Assembly (NCBI GenBank): GCA_002007465.1
Contig: LNAC01000231.1
Span: 762,140 to 826,139, forward strand
Source of the DNA: Ailurus styani
Lineage: Eukaryota > Chordata > Mammalia > Carnivora > Ailuridae
Length of the DNA: 64,000 nt
Reading direction: 5' to 3'
Shown one piece after another: positions 13,840-26,120 of the stretch (position 1 is the first letter of the stretch; every line of letters begins with the position of its first letter). The position numbers and the translations under genes were made by a program. The notes beneath the pieces are model-generated. The model made no database searches. It saw only the letters and a list, made by a program, of their open reading frames with translations, and was not told the origin of the DNA.

Positions 13840-15470
13840 AGAGGTTGCTTAACTTAGCCCTCTTTCCTTAAAGTGATGCCTACCCAGTTTTTCTTCAATA
13901 TGTTATTGAATGAATGGATCCGTATAAGGCAGCCCTCTTCATCCTGTACAATTAAAAGCTATGAAATTTTTCCTTATGTTGAATGAAAATGCATCTCATT
14001 CTTATTTCAGTCAATGGTCCAAGTTCTGCCTTCTGAAGCTATGAAGATTAAGTCTAATTCCCATTTCCCAAGGCAAGTCCTCAAATGTCTACAAAATACA
14101 ATTATTCATAAATCTCTTCAAGTTAAAGATTTAATAATCTCGATCACTCAGAAATTCTCTTAAAATAGATATTAAAGTCTCTACCTGTGATTTGCAAATA
14201 CAGTGACTGTACTCCCTTCCTTGATCTGGATCTTGCATACATGACTCTCCAGTCAAGTAAAACTCCTATTTTACAGGAATTGCTACTACACATCATTTCC
14301 TCTGCTCTCTCCCTAAACACTAGAATATAAGATCCTAGAGGGCAAGGCCCCTGCCTTCTTCATCTCGGTATCTTTTCATCAGCTACTGCAATACCTTCAC
14401 ATTGGAAATATTTATTAAGTATGACAAGAATGAATGAACAAGGGAGCCTACCTAAGTTCAGAATCTTTTACATTCATTTCATCTTGTTAATTGCGGTTAA
14501 TACTTCTACTTGTCAGGCTCTTTTAGCTTCTTGACCACCATCTAATATTTTAGGTAACACTTCCAGCTTTCTTTGAAACATTTCATCCAGATCACTAATC
14601 ACAATTTTGAACAGGACGGGGTGAAACACAAAGCTTATGTCTCATCATTGGAAATATGAACCTAGAACCCAGCACATATTCTTCAGGTGTAGAGGAAATT
14701 CTACAGTCATCAAATTTGTTAACTAGTTACTATCTGGCTCATCTCTTCAACCTTGTTTGTGAAAATATCATGAAACATTCTAATAAATACATGCCTATTT
14801 AAACAAACCAGAGTTTGGATCATAGATCTGATCTTTACTGGCTTATGACTTAAGCAAATTATTTAATTTCTGTCAGCATTAATTTGTCAACTGTAAAAGA
14901 GGGAATAATCCTATCTACCACATAAGTTTACTATGAGAATAAATGAGAAAAAATCTATCTACAGTGATTAGCTTTGGTCCTGACACATAGGTAAATAGGG
15001 TTGAGCATTTGGGGGCTGTTATTATTTTTGCTGAATTTGAGGTATGATATATCACACTTTCTGATATCATAATGGGATTCAGGAAGGATCTCAGATATTA
15101 TACATATAGTCACCCTAGCAATAAGTCTGATATGTTTTATTTTGAGTGAACCTATACTGATTTTTAATGAGTACTATTTATTTTTTCTACACTTGACAGA
15201 TATTAGTTAAGTAAGCAATCCTTAAGTTTTACTGGAGATCAAAATCAATGTTTGCTACATTTTACTTTCCTTTATAAACCTGGAGTGGCATTTCATGGCT
15301 TTTCATCCTATGGCAAATTTCATATTTCCATGATTTTTGCAAATATTTTTCAATATTTGGCTCTTAATCATATTTTCGGATTCTATCAGTACTCTAGGAT
15401 AGAATTCACCTAGGCCTTCAAAATCAAATCATTTAATTAGATAACAGTGTGTTTACTCTCTCTCACACTC
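13840..15470 (-). mobile_element. Possible ancient CR1/L3-class LINE relic
   Basis: Several short phrases appear in the order seen in antisense CR1-class LINE 3' ORF sequence, for example 'ttttgaacaggacggggtga' near 14.61 kb and 'actctaggatagaattcacc' near 15.39 kb. Protein-level similarity would have to be tested; a MIR lies within the span. Low confidence. Confidence 0.3.
14815..15010 (+). repeat. MIR SINE
   Basis: Core-like order: 'ctggcttatgacttaagcaa', 'tttctgtcagcattaatttg', 'aaaagagggaataat' and 'gagaataaatgag', typical of MIR. Confidence 0.65.
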
Positions 15471-15915
15471 TATAGATAGCATTTTATAGTGGATTTGAAA
15501 CCTGATTCTAATACATTTTAACAAAGGCTCTGTAGGTTACTTTAATTTTCAAGCAGTAATTTTCAGAGTTGTAATACAATGCTAATAATCCCTATTTTAG
15601 TCAGATTTTTAGATAAATTCAATAAGATAGGGTTTATAAAATACCTTAAAAACCGTAGATTTTAGTTATGAGTCTGTTTACCAAATATAGGGATAACTGC
15701 TTAATCACAGATGCTGGTGGTTTCAGACAACAGAGCTGATCAATAAGGATTTTTTTTTTTCTTTTCATCTTAAAATAAGAAATGTGATAGAATGAAAATA
15801 ATAGTTTCACAAATTATTTGATCTTCAAAAAGTTATTTGAAATGAGAATTCAGCATTCCTTTTAAATGTTATTCAGCATTCCCCTTAAATTCCCTTTAAA
15901 AAATTTACAAAAATA

Positions 15916-16111
15916 GGGGCACCTGGGTGGCTCAGTTGGTTAAGTGGCTGCCTTCAGCTCAGTTCCTGATCCCAGGGTCCTGGGATCGAGTCTCACATCA
16001 GACTCCTTGCTCAGTGGGGAGCCTGCTTCTCTCTCTGCCTCTGCCTGCCACTCTGCCAGCTTGTGCTCTCTCCCCCTCTCTGACAAATAAATAAATAAAA
16101 TCTTAGAAAAA
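15916..16111 (+). repeat. CanSINE
   Basis: Head 'ggggcacctgggtggctcag' and tail 'aaataaataaataaaatctt'. It is flanked by imperfect duplications (aatttacaaaaata and aattttgcaaaaata). Confidence 0.92.
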
Positions 16112-16222
16112 TTTTGCAAAAATAATACTAACCATGTGGGTGTAGTGATGATATATACAGAGAGTTATAGATACAGATATTGACAGATGTAGGTGTTTGT
16201 ATTATATCGACTTGGAAAAACT

Positions 16223-16288
16223 TCTATTATCTATCGATCTATCTATCTATCATCTATCTACCTACCTGCCTTCCTTCCTACCTACCTG
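16223..16288. repeat. (TATC)n / (CTAC)n microsatellite
   Basis: Compound tetranucleotide repeat: tatc units, then ctac, ccttcctt and cctac units. Confidence 0.9.
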
Positions 16289-16734
16289 AGATTTCAACTG
16301 GGTGTTTGTGTGTGTACCAAATGGCATTTGTTCCCTCACCTCCGCTTCCCCCTGCCTTGGAGTTGAATACCATATAGGTTTTGCTCTTCCATTTTGAAGA
16401 AAATTTTCCTTAAGGGACAATAGTACTGAGCTATTAGCAGTAACACATCTATGTGTAGGAAATAGTAATGCCTAGAGGGAAGCAACAGTTCTCTTATAAG
16501 TATCATTAGGAATTATGAAGAGAATAGTTACAAAATGATGTGGATTTTATTTCAAAGTTGAAATACTTAGACTGTAAGGTTCTTCTCTACTCCATATTTT
16601 TGAAGGAAGATGTAAGACAAAAAGTGAGGAATTTCAGCATAGCACTGATAATGATTTTTACATGTTTTGATTAATTATCTTCTGATTGATTCTTAGACTA
16701 AAAATGGTGGATAACATGTACGATAATTCCTATC

Positions 16735-16960
16735 TTCATCATCATCATCACTTTCACTTCTCTGGAGCTTGCCATGTACTAAGTAGTGTTCTGTACCCTT
16801 TATACAATATTTCACTGAATCCTTACAAAATCTCTGAGTAGCTACTATTATTATCTTCATTTTATAAATGAGGAAATTAAGACCCCACTGATCTGAGATA
16901 ACTGACTGGGATCCCACAGCCCATAAAAGATGAAGTGAGGATTGGAACAGTCTGACCCCA
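16735..16960 (+). repeat. MIR SINE
   Basis: Contains 'tcattttataaatgaggaaa' followed by 'taagacccc' and later 'gaagtgaggattggaac', the standard MIR 3' order. Confidence 0.75.
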
Positions 16961-17414
16961 GAGTCATGCTATGATCACTCTACCCAAAGTCGAGGGCATT
17001 GCTGTGTGTAATGGTGTTGATATTAAACCGGGATCCATACTACACACAGACAAGAAATCAGTATGCTTCAGGTTTCCTCAGTTACAGCATCAGAGTAATA
17101 ATAGCTATTTCCTATTTGCCTCCTGGGGCTATTTCAAAGATGAACAAAGTTGCCTAAATTCAAAAGTTATATGTTCCCTGAAGGAAAATACAAAAATTCA
17201 AAGCAAGGTAATTGATACTAGCTGTGCATATCTGATATGCACATGTATTTATTTTTCACTTCATCTGGGGATATCTCAAAAAAATAGATCTGTAGCACAA
17301 AAATAACTATAATAACCAATTGTTCTAAAGAGGACAATATAAAGACAACAATTTTTATCCTAAAAAAATGAAATTAAACTGTGTCCTTTATGAATGTTTT
17401 AAAATTAACCATAT

Positions 17415-17606
17415 GGGGGTGCCTGGGTGGCTCAGTCAGCCAAGATCCAACTCTTGATTTTGGCTCCAGTCATGATCTCAGGGTGTTGAGATAGAGCCTG
17501 TGTCAGGCTTTACACTCAGCGTGAAGTCTGCTTGAGATTCTTTCTTTCCCTCTCACTCACTCATGCTTTCTCTTTTTCTCTCTAAAATAAATAAATCTTT
17601 TAAAAA
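17415..17606 (+). repeat. CanSINE, older copy
   Basis: Head 'gggggtgcctgggtggctca', 'ccaactcttgattttggctc' body variant, and tail taaaataaataaatctttt. Confidence 0.9.
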
Positions 17607-17979
17607 ATCATATGAATTAAACATAGCCCTGTTAAAAAATGCCAGTGAAAATTACATAAGAAGGAAAAATGCATTTAATTCTCACTTAAGACATACAAAT
17701 TAATCCCCTCTCTTGAAATTATTTATTGAAATTTACAAGTCAGCAGATTAGAGAGAGAATACTACACTGAGGAAATAGTAATTGTTTCAGGAATTTAAGG
17801 ATGGTTAATGTTATTTAGTTATTCATCTAGTCAGTAATATCACTCACCATTCTGTTTAAGGTAAAAAAAATGTATGATCATATCTAAAATGCATATCTTT
17901 AATACATCTTTACCTTTACTCTACTCCTCATGAATAAGCCCATAATCAGTTTCAATATCCTATCTTGAGTGAAAGGGAG

Positions 17980-19110
17980 TATCTTTAAGAAGTCAGGAAT
18001 AAAAAGAGGTTTTCTCAATATAGTAAAGAATATTTATCTTCAGCTAACCACCAGCATCATACTTTGTGGCAAAAGACTTGAGGTATTCATATTAAAACTA
18101 GGAATAAGATAGTAAGGTGATTACCCTCAATTTAACATTTTTAAAAGACTTAAGGCAAAAACATAAACTATTGTACCAGGTACACCTTCTGGCAAGAAAA
18201 AGCACAATTATAACTATCTGCAAATAATATTATTGTAAATATAAAAATAACTGAAAGAATCAACTGAGAAATGTCTAGAACTAAAAACAAAGTGATTGGA
18301 TATCAAAAATCTATTCTGTTAATGTTTATCAGTAATGACAAGTTAGTAAATATATTGAAACAGAAAAAAATGTAATGTTTACCACTAAAGTAAAAATTTA
18401 AGATATATAGAAATAAGTTTAATATAAGAAATGCATAATCTATACAGGTAATAATAAAAACAGTATACTGTGAGACACAAAATGTTTTGAATAGAGAAGA
18501 GTAATATACTCCTGGGTTGAGGAAAGATAACTGGATAGTGTAAAGACAGCAATTCTTTACACATAGGTTTAATGCCATTCCAATAAAAATTTCAGTAACA
18601 TTTTTTGGTGAAGAGATTGAAACTGTGAATTAGAATGTCATCTGGAAGAATATATAATTATGTCTAGTCTGGAAATTAGAAAAAGAAGAAGAAAGGGCCT
18701 TAGTTTGACAGATTTTTTTAAAAAAGATTTTATTTATTTATTTTAGAGAGAGTGAGAGTATGAGCAGGGGGAGCAGGTGGCGGAGAGGCACAGGGAGAAG
18801 CAGACTCCCACTGAACAGGGAGCCCCATGTGGGGTCTGATCCCAGGACCATAGGATCATGAACTGAGCCAAAGGCAGATGCTTAATGGACTGAGCCAGGC
18901 ACCTGTACTTTGCCAGATATTATAACTTCGTATAAAATAAAGTTGATCAGAACACTGTAGTAAGAACTAGAAGGTAAATAATAGGTAAATAATACAGAAT
19001 AGATGATCCTTTAAACATATCTTAATATGGATAAAACAATTTCATATATATTCAGATACCATGATTTATCAAGGAGAAAAGGAAATGTTAACGCATAATT
19101 GTTTCTTTAA
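17980..19110 (+). mobile_element. Decayed L1 ORF2 fragment
   Basis: Phrases such as 'aatgccattccaataaaaat' and 'ctaaccaccagcatcatac' belong to L1 ORF2. No long frame survives. It is interrupted by the SINE at 18714-18906. Confidence 0.6.
18714..18906 (-). repeat. CanSINE
   Basis: Antisense: 'aaaaaagattttatttattt' tail side, 'actgagccaggcacc' head, which is slightly shortened. Confidence 0.88.
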
Positions 19111-19268
19111 AGTAATAGGTGATGGGAATTAAGAAGGGCATGTGATGTAATGAGCACTGGGTGTTACACACTATTGGTGAATTGCTGAACTCTAAATCTG
19201 AAACTAATGATACACTATATATTAACAAATTGCATTTAAATAAAATAAGTAAAAATAAATAAAATTAT
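19110..19268 (+). mobile_element. L1 3' end
   Basis: 'ggtgatgggaattaagaagg' followed by 'tgagcactgggtgttacac' and an A-rich end marks a carnivore L1 3' terminus; it continues the decayed L1 upstream or is a separate insertion. Confidence 0.65.
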
Positions 19269-19849
19269 AAAATAAAATATAAAAAAATATATATATATTC
19301 GAAGAAAGATACCTCCTCATACCAGAATAAGTTCTAGAGAGATTAAAGACTTAGACTAAAATTTAACCACAGAAACAATGATAAATACCATGGTCTCTCA
19401 GTGAAGGTACTGAAAGGCTTGGGTAAAATCACCATGAGAATGAGTATAAATTAGAGAAGCAAACTGTTCCACGCATTGAATCCTGGGAACCCCAGTATAT
19501 AGATTTCAGGTACAGAGGAAAATATAGCAAAGAAGACAGAAGGTATAGTCACCTGATTTAGGAATCCCTGGAAGAGCATGTCCAGGGAAGCCAAATGAAC
19601 AAAAAGTTTTAAGAAGAATGGATGATTTAGAGTAGCAAATGCTGCTGATTGATCAAGAAAGATGAAGACTGATAGCTTAATATTAGTTACTGGTTTCAGT
19701 ATAGTGGTAGGGGTAAAAGCCTGGTTTTAGTAATTCAAGAGAGAACGGAGTAGATAAACTATAGAAAGAGGATAAACAACTCTTCACTGTATATAAGGAG
19801 AGGAATGAAGTGGTAGAAGTCAATAGGGAAAGTGAAGTCAAGAGAATTT

Positions 19850-20301
19850 ATTTTTTTTTATTTTTCTTATTTTATTTTTTTAAATATTCATCCATTTATG
19901 GGGTGCCTGGGTGACTCAATAGATTAAATGTCCAACTCTATTTTGGCTCAAGTAATGATCTCAGGTCCTGGGATCAAGCCCCGAGTGGGGTTCCATGCTC
20001 ACTGTGGAGTCTGCTTAAGATTCTCTCTCCCTCTCCCTCTGCCCCTCCCCCTGCTCATGCTCTCTAAAATAAATAAATTAAATCTTAAAAAAAAAAAAGA
20101 TTCACCTACCTATTTGAGATATAGAGAGAGCAAGTGCCCATACATGCACATGGTGGGAGAGGCAGAGGGAGAGAATCTTCAAGCAGATTCTCCACTGAGC
20201 ATGGAGCCAGACACATGGCTGGATACCATGACCCACGAGATTTTAACCTGAGCAAAAACCAAGCGTCTGTCACTCAACCAACTGAGCCACGCAAGTGCCC
20301 C
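19850..20301 (-). repeat. CanSINE, antisense, interrupted
   Basis: The T-rich tail part lies at 19.85-19.90 kb and the body at 20.10-20.30 kb, ending 'actgagccacgcaagtgccc'. The plus-strand copy splits it. Confidence 0.8.
19900..20080 (+). repeat. CanSINE nested in another CanSINE
   Basis: Head 'ggggtgcctgggtgactcaa' and tail 'aaataaataaattaaatctt'. The flanks 'attcatccatttat' and 'attcacctacctattt' look like the target duplication of insertion into the tail side of the antisense copy. Confidence 0.85.
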
Positions 20302-22282
20302 TATTTTTGTTTTGTTTTGGTTTGGTTTTTTGTTTTTATTTTTATTACTATTTTTTTAAGATAGCAGAAGAACCAAAAAGTGATGATGGAAGAGAGGAGG
20401 AAATAGGGATGGGCAAAACGATGTCCTTGAGCAGGAGAAAGGGCTGGGATCCAGAGCATAAGTGCAGACATGGTCTTTTCTAGAAATAAGAAAAGTTCAT
20501 CCAAAATGATGGAAGAGTCAGAGTAACTACACACAGATGTAGAAAGGCGGGTGCATGTGGTAATGGAGGATCATATTAGGTCTCTTCCAATCTTTCAGTG
20601 AAATAAAAGCATGACCATTTACTGAGAGTAAGCCTGGAAAAGGGTTGGGGGAGGGGTTTGAGGACTTGAAGGGGTAAGTATGAAACAATCATCCAGAAAT
20701 GTGGGAGAAGAAATGGACTGAAGTAAAGTGATATAATTGCAGAGCAGCACAAAGGTTCAATTTGAAGTGAGTAATAATGAATTTGTGGTGAGACTAGACA
20801 GCATAGTTATTTTTTCAGCAGCCACATTCAGCTTAGAAGGCACAGGTATGGAGCAGTAGGATATAACGAGCATTAGAATTAACTGAGTGAAAACAAGTAA
20901 AGGAGTTGCAAGAGAAATGAACATTACAAGAAAGTGATACTAATGAAGGGTCATGAATATTATACTGGTTGAGAAAGTGAGGGCATGAGGGAGCTAAGGA
21001 ACAATGAAAAGGTGTGAGCATCAACGGTGAGACCAAAAAGGTCGGAATCAATGTACCAAGAAAAAATGAACTGGAGAGAAAAGCGATGGTGGTTGAAGAA
21101 GACAGTTGACCTTGAGACTGTGAAGGCATTGCAGTTTCTTGTAATGACAAGTTCTGGAATAGCACCATGGAGTGAGGACAAGAAGCAGAGTTAAGGGTAT
21201 GGACGAGTTAATGTTATGAACATTAGAATCACCAAGGAGTATGATAGGAATAGTGCTAGAGAGAATGGCAATGATTCGGAGGAAAAATCTTCAAGGAATG
21301 AGGTGAGTGACCTGTGGGTTAATAGAGAACGCCGATGAGCAGGTGTAGTGGGCAAATAGATGGGGGCATGCGATTCAAAGCCGTGTGTTGTTATGGGTGA
21401 GAAAGGAGGATGATAGGAAAATGGCGGTGAGGAGCAAGGACATCTGCCTACCTTCAGACTCAGGTCAATGAAGAGTGTGAGGCAAGATCTACCACTTGGA
21501 AGGCTCTCGGGGGAGCAGTAAGTCGGGGACAGCAAAACAAAGAGAACATTAAATGAAGAGGGAGAATATGTGGGGGATTTTGCTGAGTTTCTACCTTGAG
21601 TCCCAGAAGCCTCATTGGAGTGAGTTCAGTAGATGAGGAGAGGTGGGAAACAGGTTTAGCAAATCTGATACCTAGATCTGTGTGAGGATTAAAGTCTGGG
21701 GAACTCTATGTGGTGACACGCCAAACCTAAATTTCTTGAGAGTCCTGATTGTTCCAAGGTAGACAGCAGTGGTAGAGGGCAGGCTGTTAGCATGAATATA
21801 ACAACAACAACAAAAACAAAAGCAGGTGGAATTCTACAGGAAGTGGATAAATTATGGGATACTTGATCAAAGACTAAACATTTCAGAGAACATCCACTAA
21901 TGTAACATGTTCATAACAGGTACATTTAAAAAGCAGAATATAAAATGGCACCTATGGTATTATATAAATCTTATTTATAAACACATGCATAAAATTCATA
22001 GAACTCTAATACCTAAAATATTAAATGTTTATGTTGAATTTTGTATGACCTTTATCTTTTTAAATTATTTTTATAATTTCCAAATTTTTGTAAGTTTATT
22101 TTTGTATGTAATCAGAAAAAAAGACCTCATATGATTTTTAAATAAATCATAGTGTCCTCAGGTGTTCTCCTAAAATGATGCTATTATTTTATTTCTTGAC
22201 ACAATCAGTAGCTTTTCCAATGATCAATTTTTAATTACTTTAAAAATGTATAATGTGGTAAATATCTTTTTCCCACGTTTTA

Positions 22283-22285
<3 letters not shown>

Positions 22286-22331
<46 letters not shown>
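22286..22331. repeat. (CA)23 microsatellite
   Basis: Forty-six bases of uninterrupted ca. On the LAMA2 transcript it reads (UG)n and lies about 107-152 bases downstream of the E10 donor. Confidence 0.98.
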
Positions 22332-22332
<1 letters not shown>

Positions 22333-22438
22333 TAAATTCCCTGCCACTTAAGATCGCTCACCTCTGCACATGGTCTCTGAGCATGTGTAAAGATAAATGA
22401 GCAGATGGACTTTATTCGAGAAAGACACAGGTAAATAC

Positions 22439-22573
22439 CTGACACTTGGAGGTTTCAGGGTCACACAGAGTGCTGTGTCCATTACACTGACATGGAACGC
22501 AGGTGCCCAGAGTTGGTCTAGGAGTGTGGCTACCCGGCTCAGACCGCAGGCGATAAAATCCTGGCGTGCATGT
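22439..22573 (-). CDS. LAMA2: LAMA2 exon E10: laminin EGF-like repeat
   Basis: Internal exon of 135 bases, 45 codons, phase 0 at both ends. The acceptor is ccttttcttttag and the donor CAG|gtattt, a weak donor with T at +4 and +5. The translation is TCTPGFYRLRSEPG, a proline- and threonine-rich insert PRPTLGTC, then VPCQCNGHSTLCDPETSKCQ. Human LAMA2 has the same layout (CLPGFYRLRSQPG, then CVPCQCNGHS). The exon completes the split LE repeat and starts the next. A (UG)23 tract sits about 107 bases after the donor, an arrangement like that after E9. Confidence 0.96.
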
Positions 22574-24079
22574 CTAAAAGAAAAGGAAAGCAATTAGGAC
22601 AGTCAAGTTATGAATCTTTGTTTAGCAATACTTGGGTTCCTTGGTGGTGAAAAGGGACTTCTTTTCCCCCACCCGCATTAAAGGCTACATCACTTACAAA
22701 CACAAGGGCCAGTTTTGATTCCTAATGTGTATTTCTATGTGGTCCTTAACGTATACAGAAGGCATCTTAGACCTCAGACCCTGGCAAAAGAGGACTGTCG
22801 TTTACACATACCACTCAATCTGAAAAAGCTTCAAATAGTCCTTTTCTCGAGAGAGGTTCGTTTTTTAATAAAATTGTTATTTGGACTAAAGAGAGAACTC
22901 CAATGTCCTTGACAACCTAAAATCTGCTTCTGCTATGCTTGATGGATAAGTAGCTAATGTCCAATGAGATTCAGAAAAATATTAAATAAAGAGAAAAGTG
23001 TCATGGTTGCATTTTTTATGTCGATATAATTTAAAGACGATAAAAGCAAGAAACTCAAAATTCTCATGTCTTGGGAATATTAGGCCACCAATAAAGTTTA
23101 TCTTTCCCTGATCTATTTTTTTCATTTTGCAATAAAAATCTGAGAGCAAACAGAAAACTGCTAGCAAAGCTGACATATGCAGAATCAAGACTTCCATCTT
23201 CATTCAGGTTTATTATGCAAATGGATCCAAAAAAATCTCTGGTTTTCAGGAAGGAAGCCCATAGCCCCAAAGAGGTAATGAGAGCAGTTTTTGGTTCCAG
23301 GCTCAATCTTTGCTTTGGAAATGCAAAGCTACTGCATTTATCAAACATTGTTTGATTTATGAGTGAGAGGTAAGAGTTAGTTCTTCAGATCCCAATGAAG
23401 ATTATAAAGGGTCTGTTTTAACATTTACGCTAAGTAGGATTTTTTTCATAGGATATCTTACTCTCATTGAGGAAAGAAGGACTGCTGAATAAGCAGGAAA
23501 TAACCATATGCATTAAGGACTTCTTAATGTCTCTGCTTTCTTTTGGTTCTGGACTAGGTCACCCAGAGTGGTATTTGCAAAAAGGCTCCTTGGAAAAAGA
23601 AAAAGATCAGTTTTCAGCCCTCCCTCGCTTATTTTGATTTGGATACTGCAAAAGTACCTCAATTAAGCATTCAGTTAAGAGTCTCTCTGCTTTTATCACA
23701 GCCTATAAGAAATTTTAATGAGATTAAATAATGTCCCAGCTATGAGCAAGCTGATAAAGAAAATCGGGAAGAGTATTCAAAATATTTTGACTCTCATTTG
23801 TCTTATGGTGGACTTCACCATATATTTTAATAAGCTTATTCATATTATTTAAAATCAAGGTTTATATCGCTATTGTTAGCAAATAAGGCCTAGAAATTAT
23901 GGCTGAGGAATTAATTTAAGAAACTGAAGAAACCATTCAAAATGTATTAAGAAATATTTCACTGTACTAGTTGTTCCAGTTCTTTAGTACACTGATTATA
24001 GAATAAAACTGGATTTCCTTTACATGGATTTCATCCTTGGATACCTATATAATTATTGTTATCTTACGGGTATATTTGC

Positions 24080-24124
24080 TTTGGTGTGTCTGTGTATGTC
24101 TATGTGTCTGTGTCTGTGTGTGTA
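24080..24124. repeat. TG-rich imperfect microsatellite
   Basis: Interrupted tg and tctg units (ggtgtgtctgtgtatgtcta and on). Confidence 0.85.
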
Positions 24125-24438
24125 AATGTGAAAACCACACAGAGAGTTTTTCTAGCTCCATTTTATACCTCAAACAGAAGTTTAAAACAAGTCTCAGAGG
24201 AAGAATAAAGTTCAGAAACAGGGCTTTTCATTGAGGAATTACATGAAATTCAGTGTTATAAACTGAAATCTGAAGGTGAGCGGGCAGGTGAAGTTTACTC
24301 TAACACACACCCAATTACCCTAATTACCATGGCTCTTGCCGGGAAAGAGAGCAGGACAAGCAGAAAAGCACATGTAATGCGAGTCTGGGCCTGAGCTCCC
24401 AGTGGAGACCTGCGCTGAAACTTCTAGGCCTTTCTTTG

Positions 24439-24831
24439 TGGTTCCCAACCCTGGCTGCACGTAAAATCAACTGAGGAGTTTTATAGACTGACACCTGGCT
24501 CCACCTCCAGAAATTCTTTTTTTTTTTAATTTTTAAATTTTTAAAAAAGATTTATTTATTTGAGAGAGAGAGAGAGAGAGCGGGGTGGGGCAGAGGGAGA
24601 GCGAGAGAGAGAATCTCAAGCAGACCCCCCAACCAGCGAGGAGCCTCACATGGGGCTCGATCTCTCATGAGATCACCAGTGCAGAAGCCAAGAGTTGGAT
24701 GCTCAAACGACTCAGCCACCCCAGTAACTCCACCTATAGAAATTCTTATTAAATTGGTAGAGTAGGGTCAGGGTTTGTTTTAAAACTCCTAGAATGGTCT
24801 AATAAGCAGCTAGAATTGAGAATCACTGGCA
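24439..24831. mobile_element. MER5A-like DNA transposon fragment, split by a SINE
   Basis: Left part 'gtggttcccaaccctggctg' with 'taaaatcaactgaggagttt' and right part ending 'gagaatcactggc' match the MER5A (hAT-Charlie) ends as I remember them. The CanSINE at 24519-24729 separates them. Confidence 0.65.
24519..24729 (-). repeat. CanSINE
   Basis: Antisense. It is flanked by an 18-base target duplication with two differences (ccacctccagaaattctt and ccacctatagaaattctt). Confidence 0.9.
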
Positions 24832-25894
24832 TGTTCCTCATTCTCTGCTGGTAATGTGTGCTTTTTAAAGGGCATGCTGACTCTGATACTGTGACACAAA
24901 TGGATACGGGAGCCTTGATTTTACAAGTTATTTTTTTTCTCTAAGGGATATAGGCAAGTCGTGGGGCATCACTGAGATGTGGTTTCCCCACCCCACAAAT
25001 GAGGTGTATTAACTCAGATGACTTGTGAATCTTCTTTTAGTTCTAAAACTCCAGATTATATTTTATGTCCTGATAGATTAAATTTCTAAGAGTTAGCAAA
25101 GCAAGAGACAGTGCAAGAGTTAGAACTTTAAAACACTCTTCAGAGGAATTGGATGTATTTATTCCATCTTAATCCCCTCCTTCCTTGGATCTGTTTTGTA
25201 TTTATTCTTTCCACTTTTTGGTATTTTTGAGAGTCTTTCAATATCAGATGTTCTCAGTGAACTGAGGCAACACTTATGAGAATGATTATGCTTGAGTCGG
25301 AATGAAAAGAGGAAAGATAATAGCTATTTTTTCAAGTCCTGTCTACAATTCTTTCTGAAACAAAGTGGAGAATTTAAAAAAAGCAAGTAAACACTGTCCC
25401 TTTTTTTCGAACTCAAACTTTCCCAAAGTTCTCTTTCCTTGTGCTGAAGTTATTCATAGCGCAATTGTCTTCTGCTGTCCTTCTATCTTTATTTTCATAA
25501 TATGGCATCTCATCAAAATGTTCGGACCTCATTTGCATAAAAATGTGGGAGGATGGAGACAAAGAGAATAGAGAACCCAGAGCTCCAGGTGCAGAGTCAC
25601 ACAACATCGCCCACCTCTCTCCTCAGATTTGCACAAGAAGAACACTTGTGCTTGTTGCCAGTGGAAACATCTTCTATCTTCACGTGGGTCTTGCAACCAG
25701 GCAATCCTCAGTTTCATTCTTGTTCATCACTTACTAATATAATTTTACACAGGTGTTGAACACTGCGGGCTGCAGTTTCCTCACCTGGGACATAAGGATG
25801 TTGTAGAACATCAGAGTTGAGGATGTAAGTGCATCTAGATTTTTTGAAACACACTTAACCGTGCTCACGTTGCAGTTTTGCTGTTTTCTAACTG

Positions 25895-26120
25895 TCTGGT
25901 TGTGGGCAGATTTTGGAACTTGCCTGGGCTTCCATTTCCTCATCCATAACATGGGGATCATAATATGTACTCAGTGTTGGTGTAGGCATATTAGGAAACG
26001 TGCTTGGTGTTGTGCAGGATACAGTAAGCATTCAGTAAACAGTACGTTTTTTTTTTTAATTAGGTGGTTGTGAGGATTAAAGAAGATGATGTTTAGTGCT
26101 TCACATGCAATAAATCAACA
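25895..26120 (+). repeat. MIR-like SINE
   Basis: 'tttcctcatccataacatgg', 'ggatcataatatgtactcag' and later 'gttgtgaggattaaagaaga' follow MIR order. Confidence 0.6.

Larger units (their letters stand above)
19430..21530. repeat. Ancient interspersed repeat, family not named
   Basis: Purine-rich sequence with phrases I recognise from a dispersed mammalian repeat, such as 'gatgtccttgagcaggagaa' (20.42 kb) and 'ggtaggggtaaaagcctg' (19.7 kb). It is interrupted by nested CanSINEs at 19.85-20.30 kb. I cannot assign the family name. Confidence 0.4.
9599..22438 (-). other. LAMA2: LAMA2 intron E10-E11
   Basis: A 12.8-kb intron, the longest complete one here. It holds a (CA)23 tract (22.29 kb), an unnamed ancient repeat (about 19.43-21.53 kb) with nested CanSINEs, decayed L1 (about 17.98-19.27 kb) with a CanSINE, CanSINEs at 17.4, 15.9 and 9.75 kb, MIRs at about 16.74 and 14.82 kb, a possible CR1/L3-like stretch (about 13.84-15.47 kb), L2 (about 12.37-12.65 kb) and TA-rich tracts near 12.75 and 13.78 kb. 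9.96-11.39 kb shows nothing recognisable. Confidence 0.85.

Noticed and set aside
20833..21535. Three minus-strand frames of 73-114 residues
   Set aside because: Pyrimidine-rich antisense of an old repeat; low-complexity Ser/Leu/Phe composition, no domain.
22286..22331. Regular repeats as a CRISPR array
   Set aside because: Dinucleotide microsatellites and dispersed SINEs in a mammalian intron; no spaced identical repeats.
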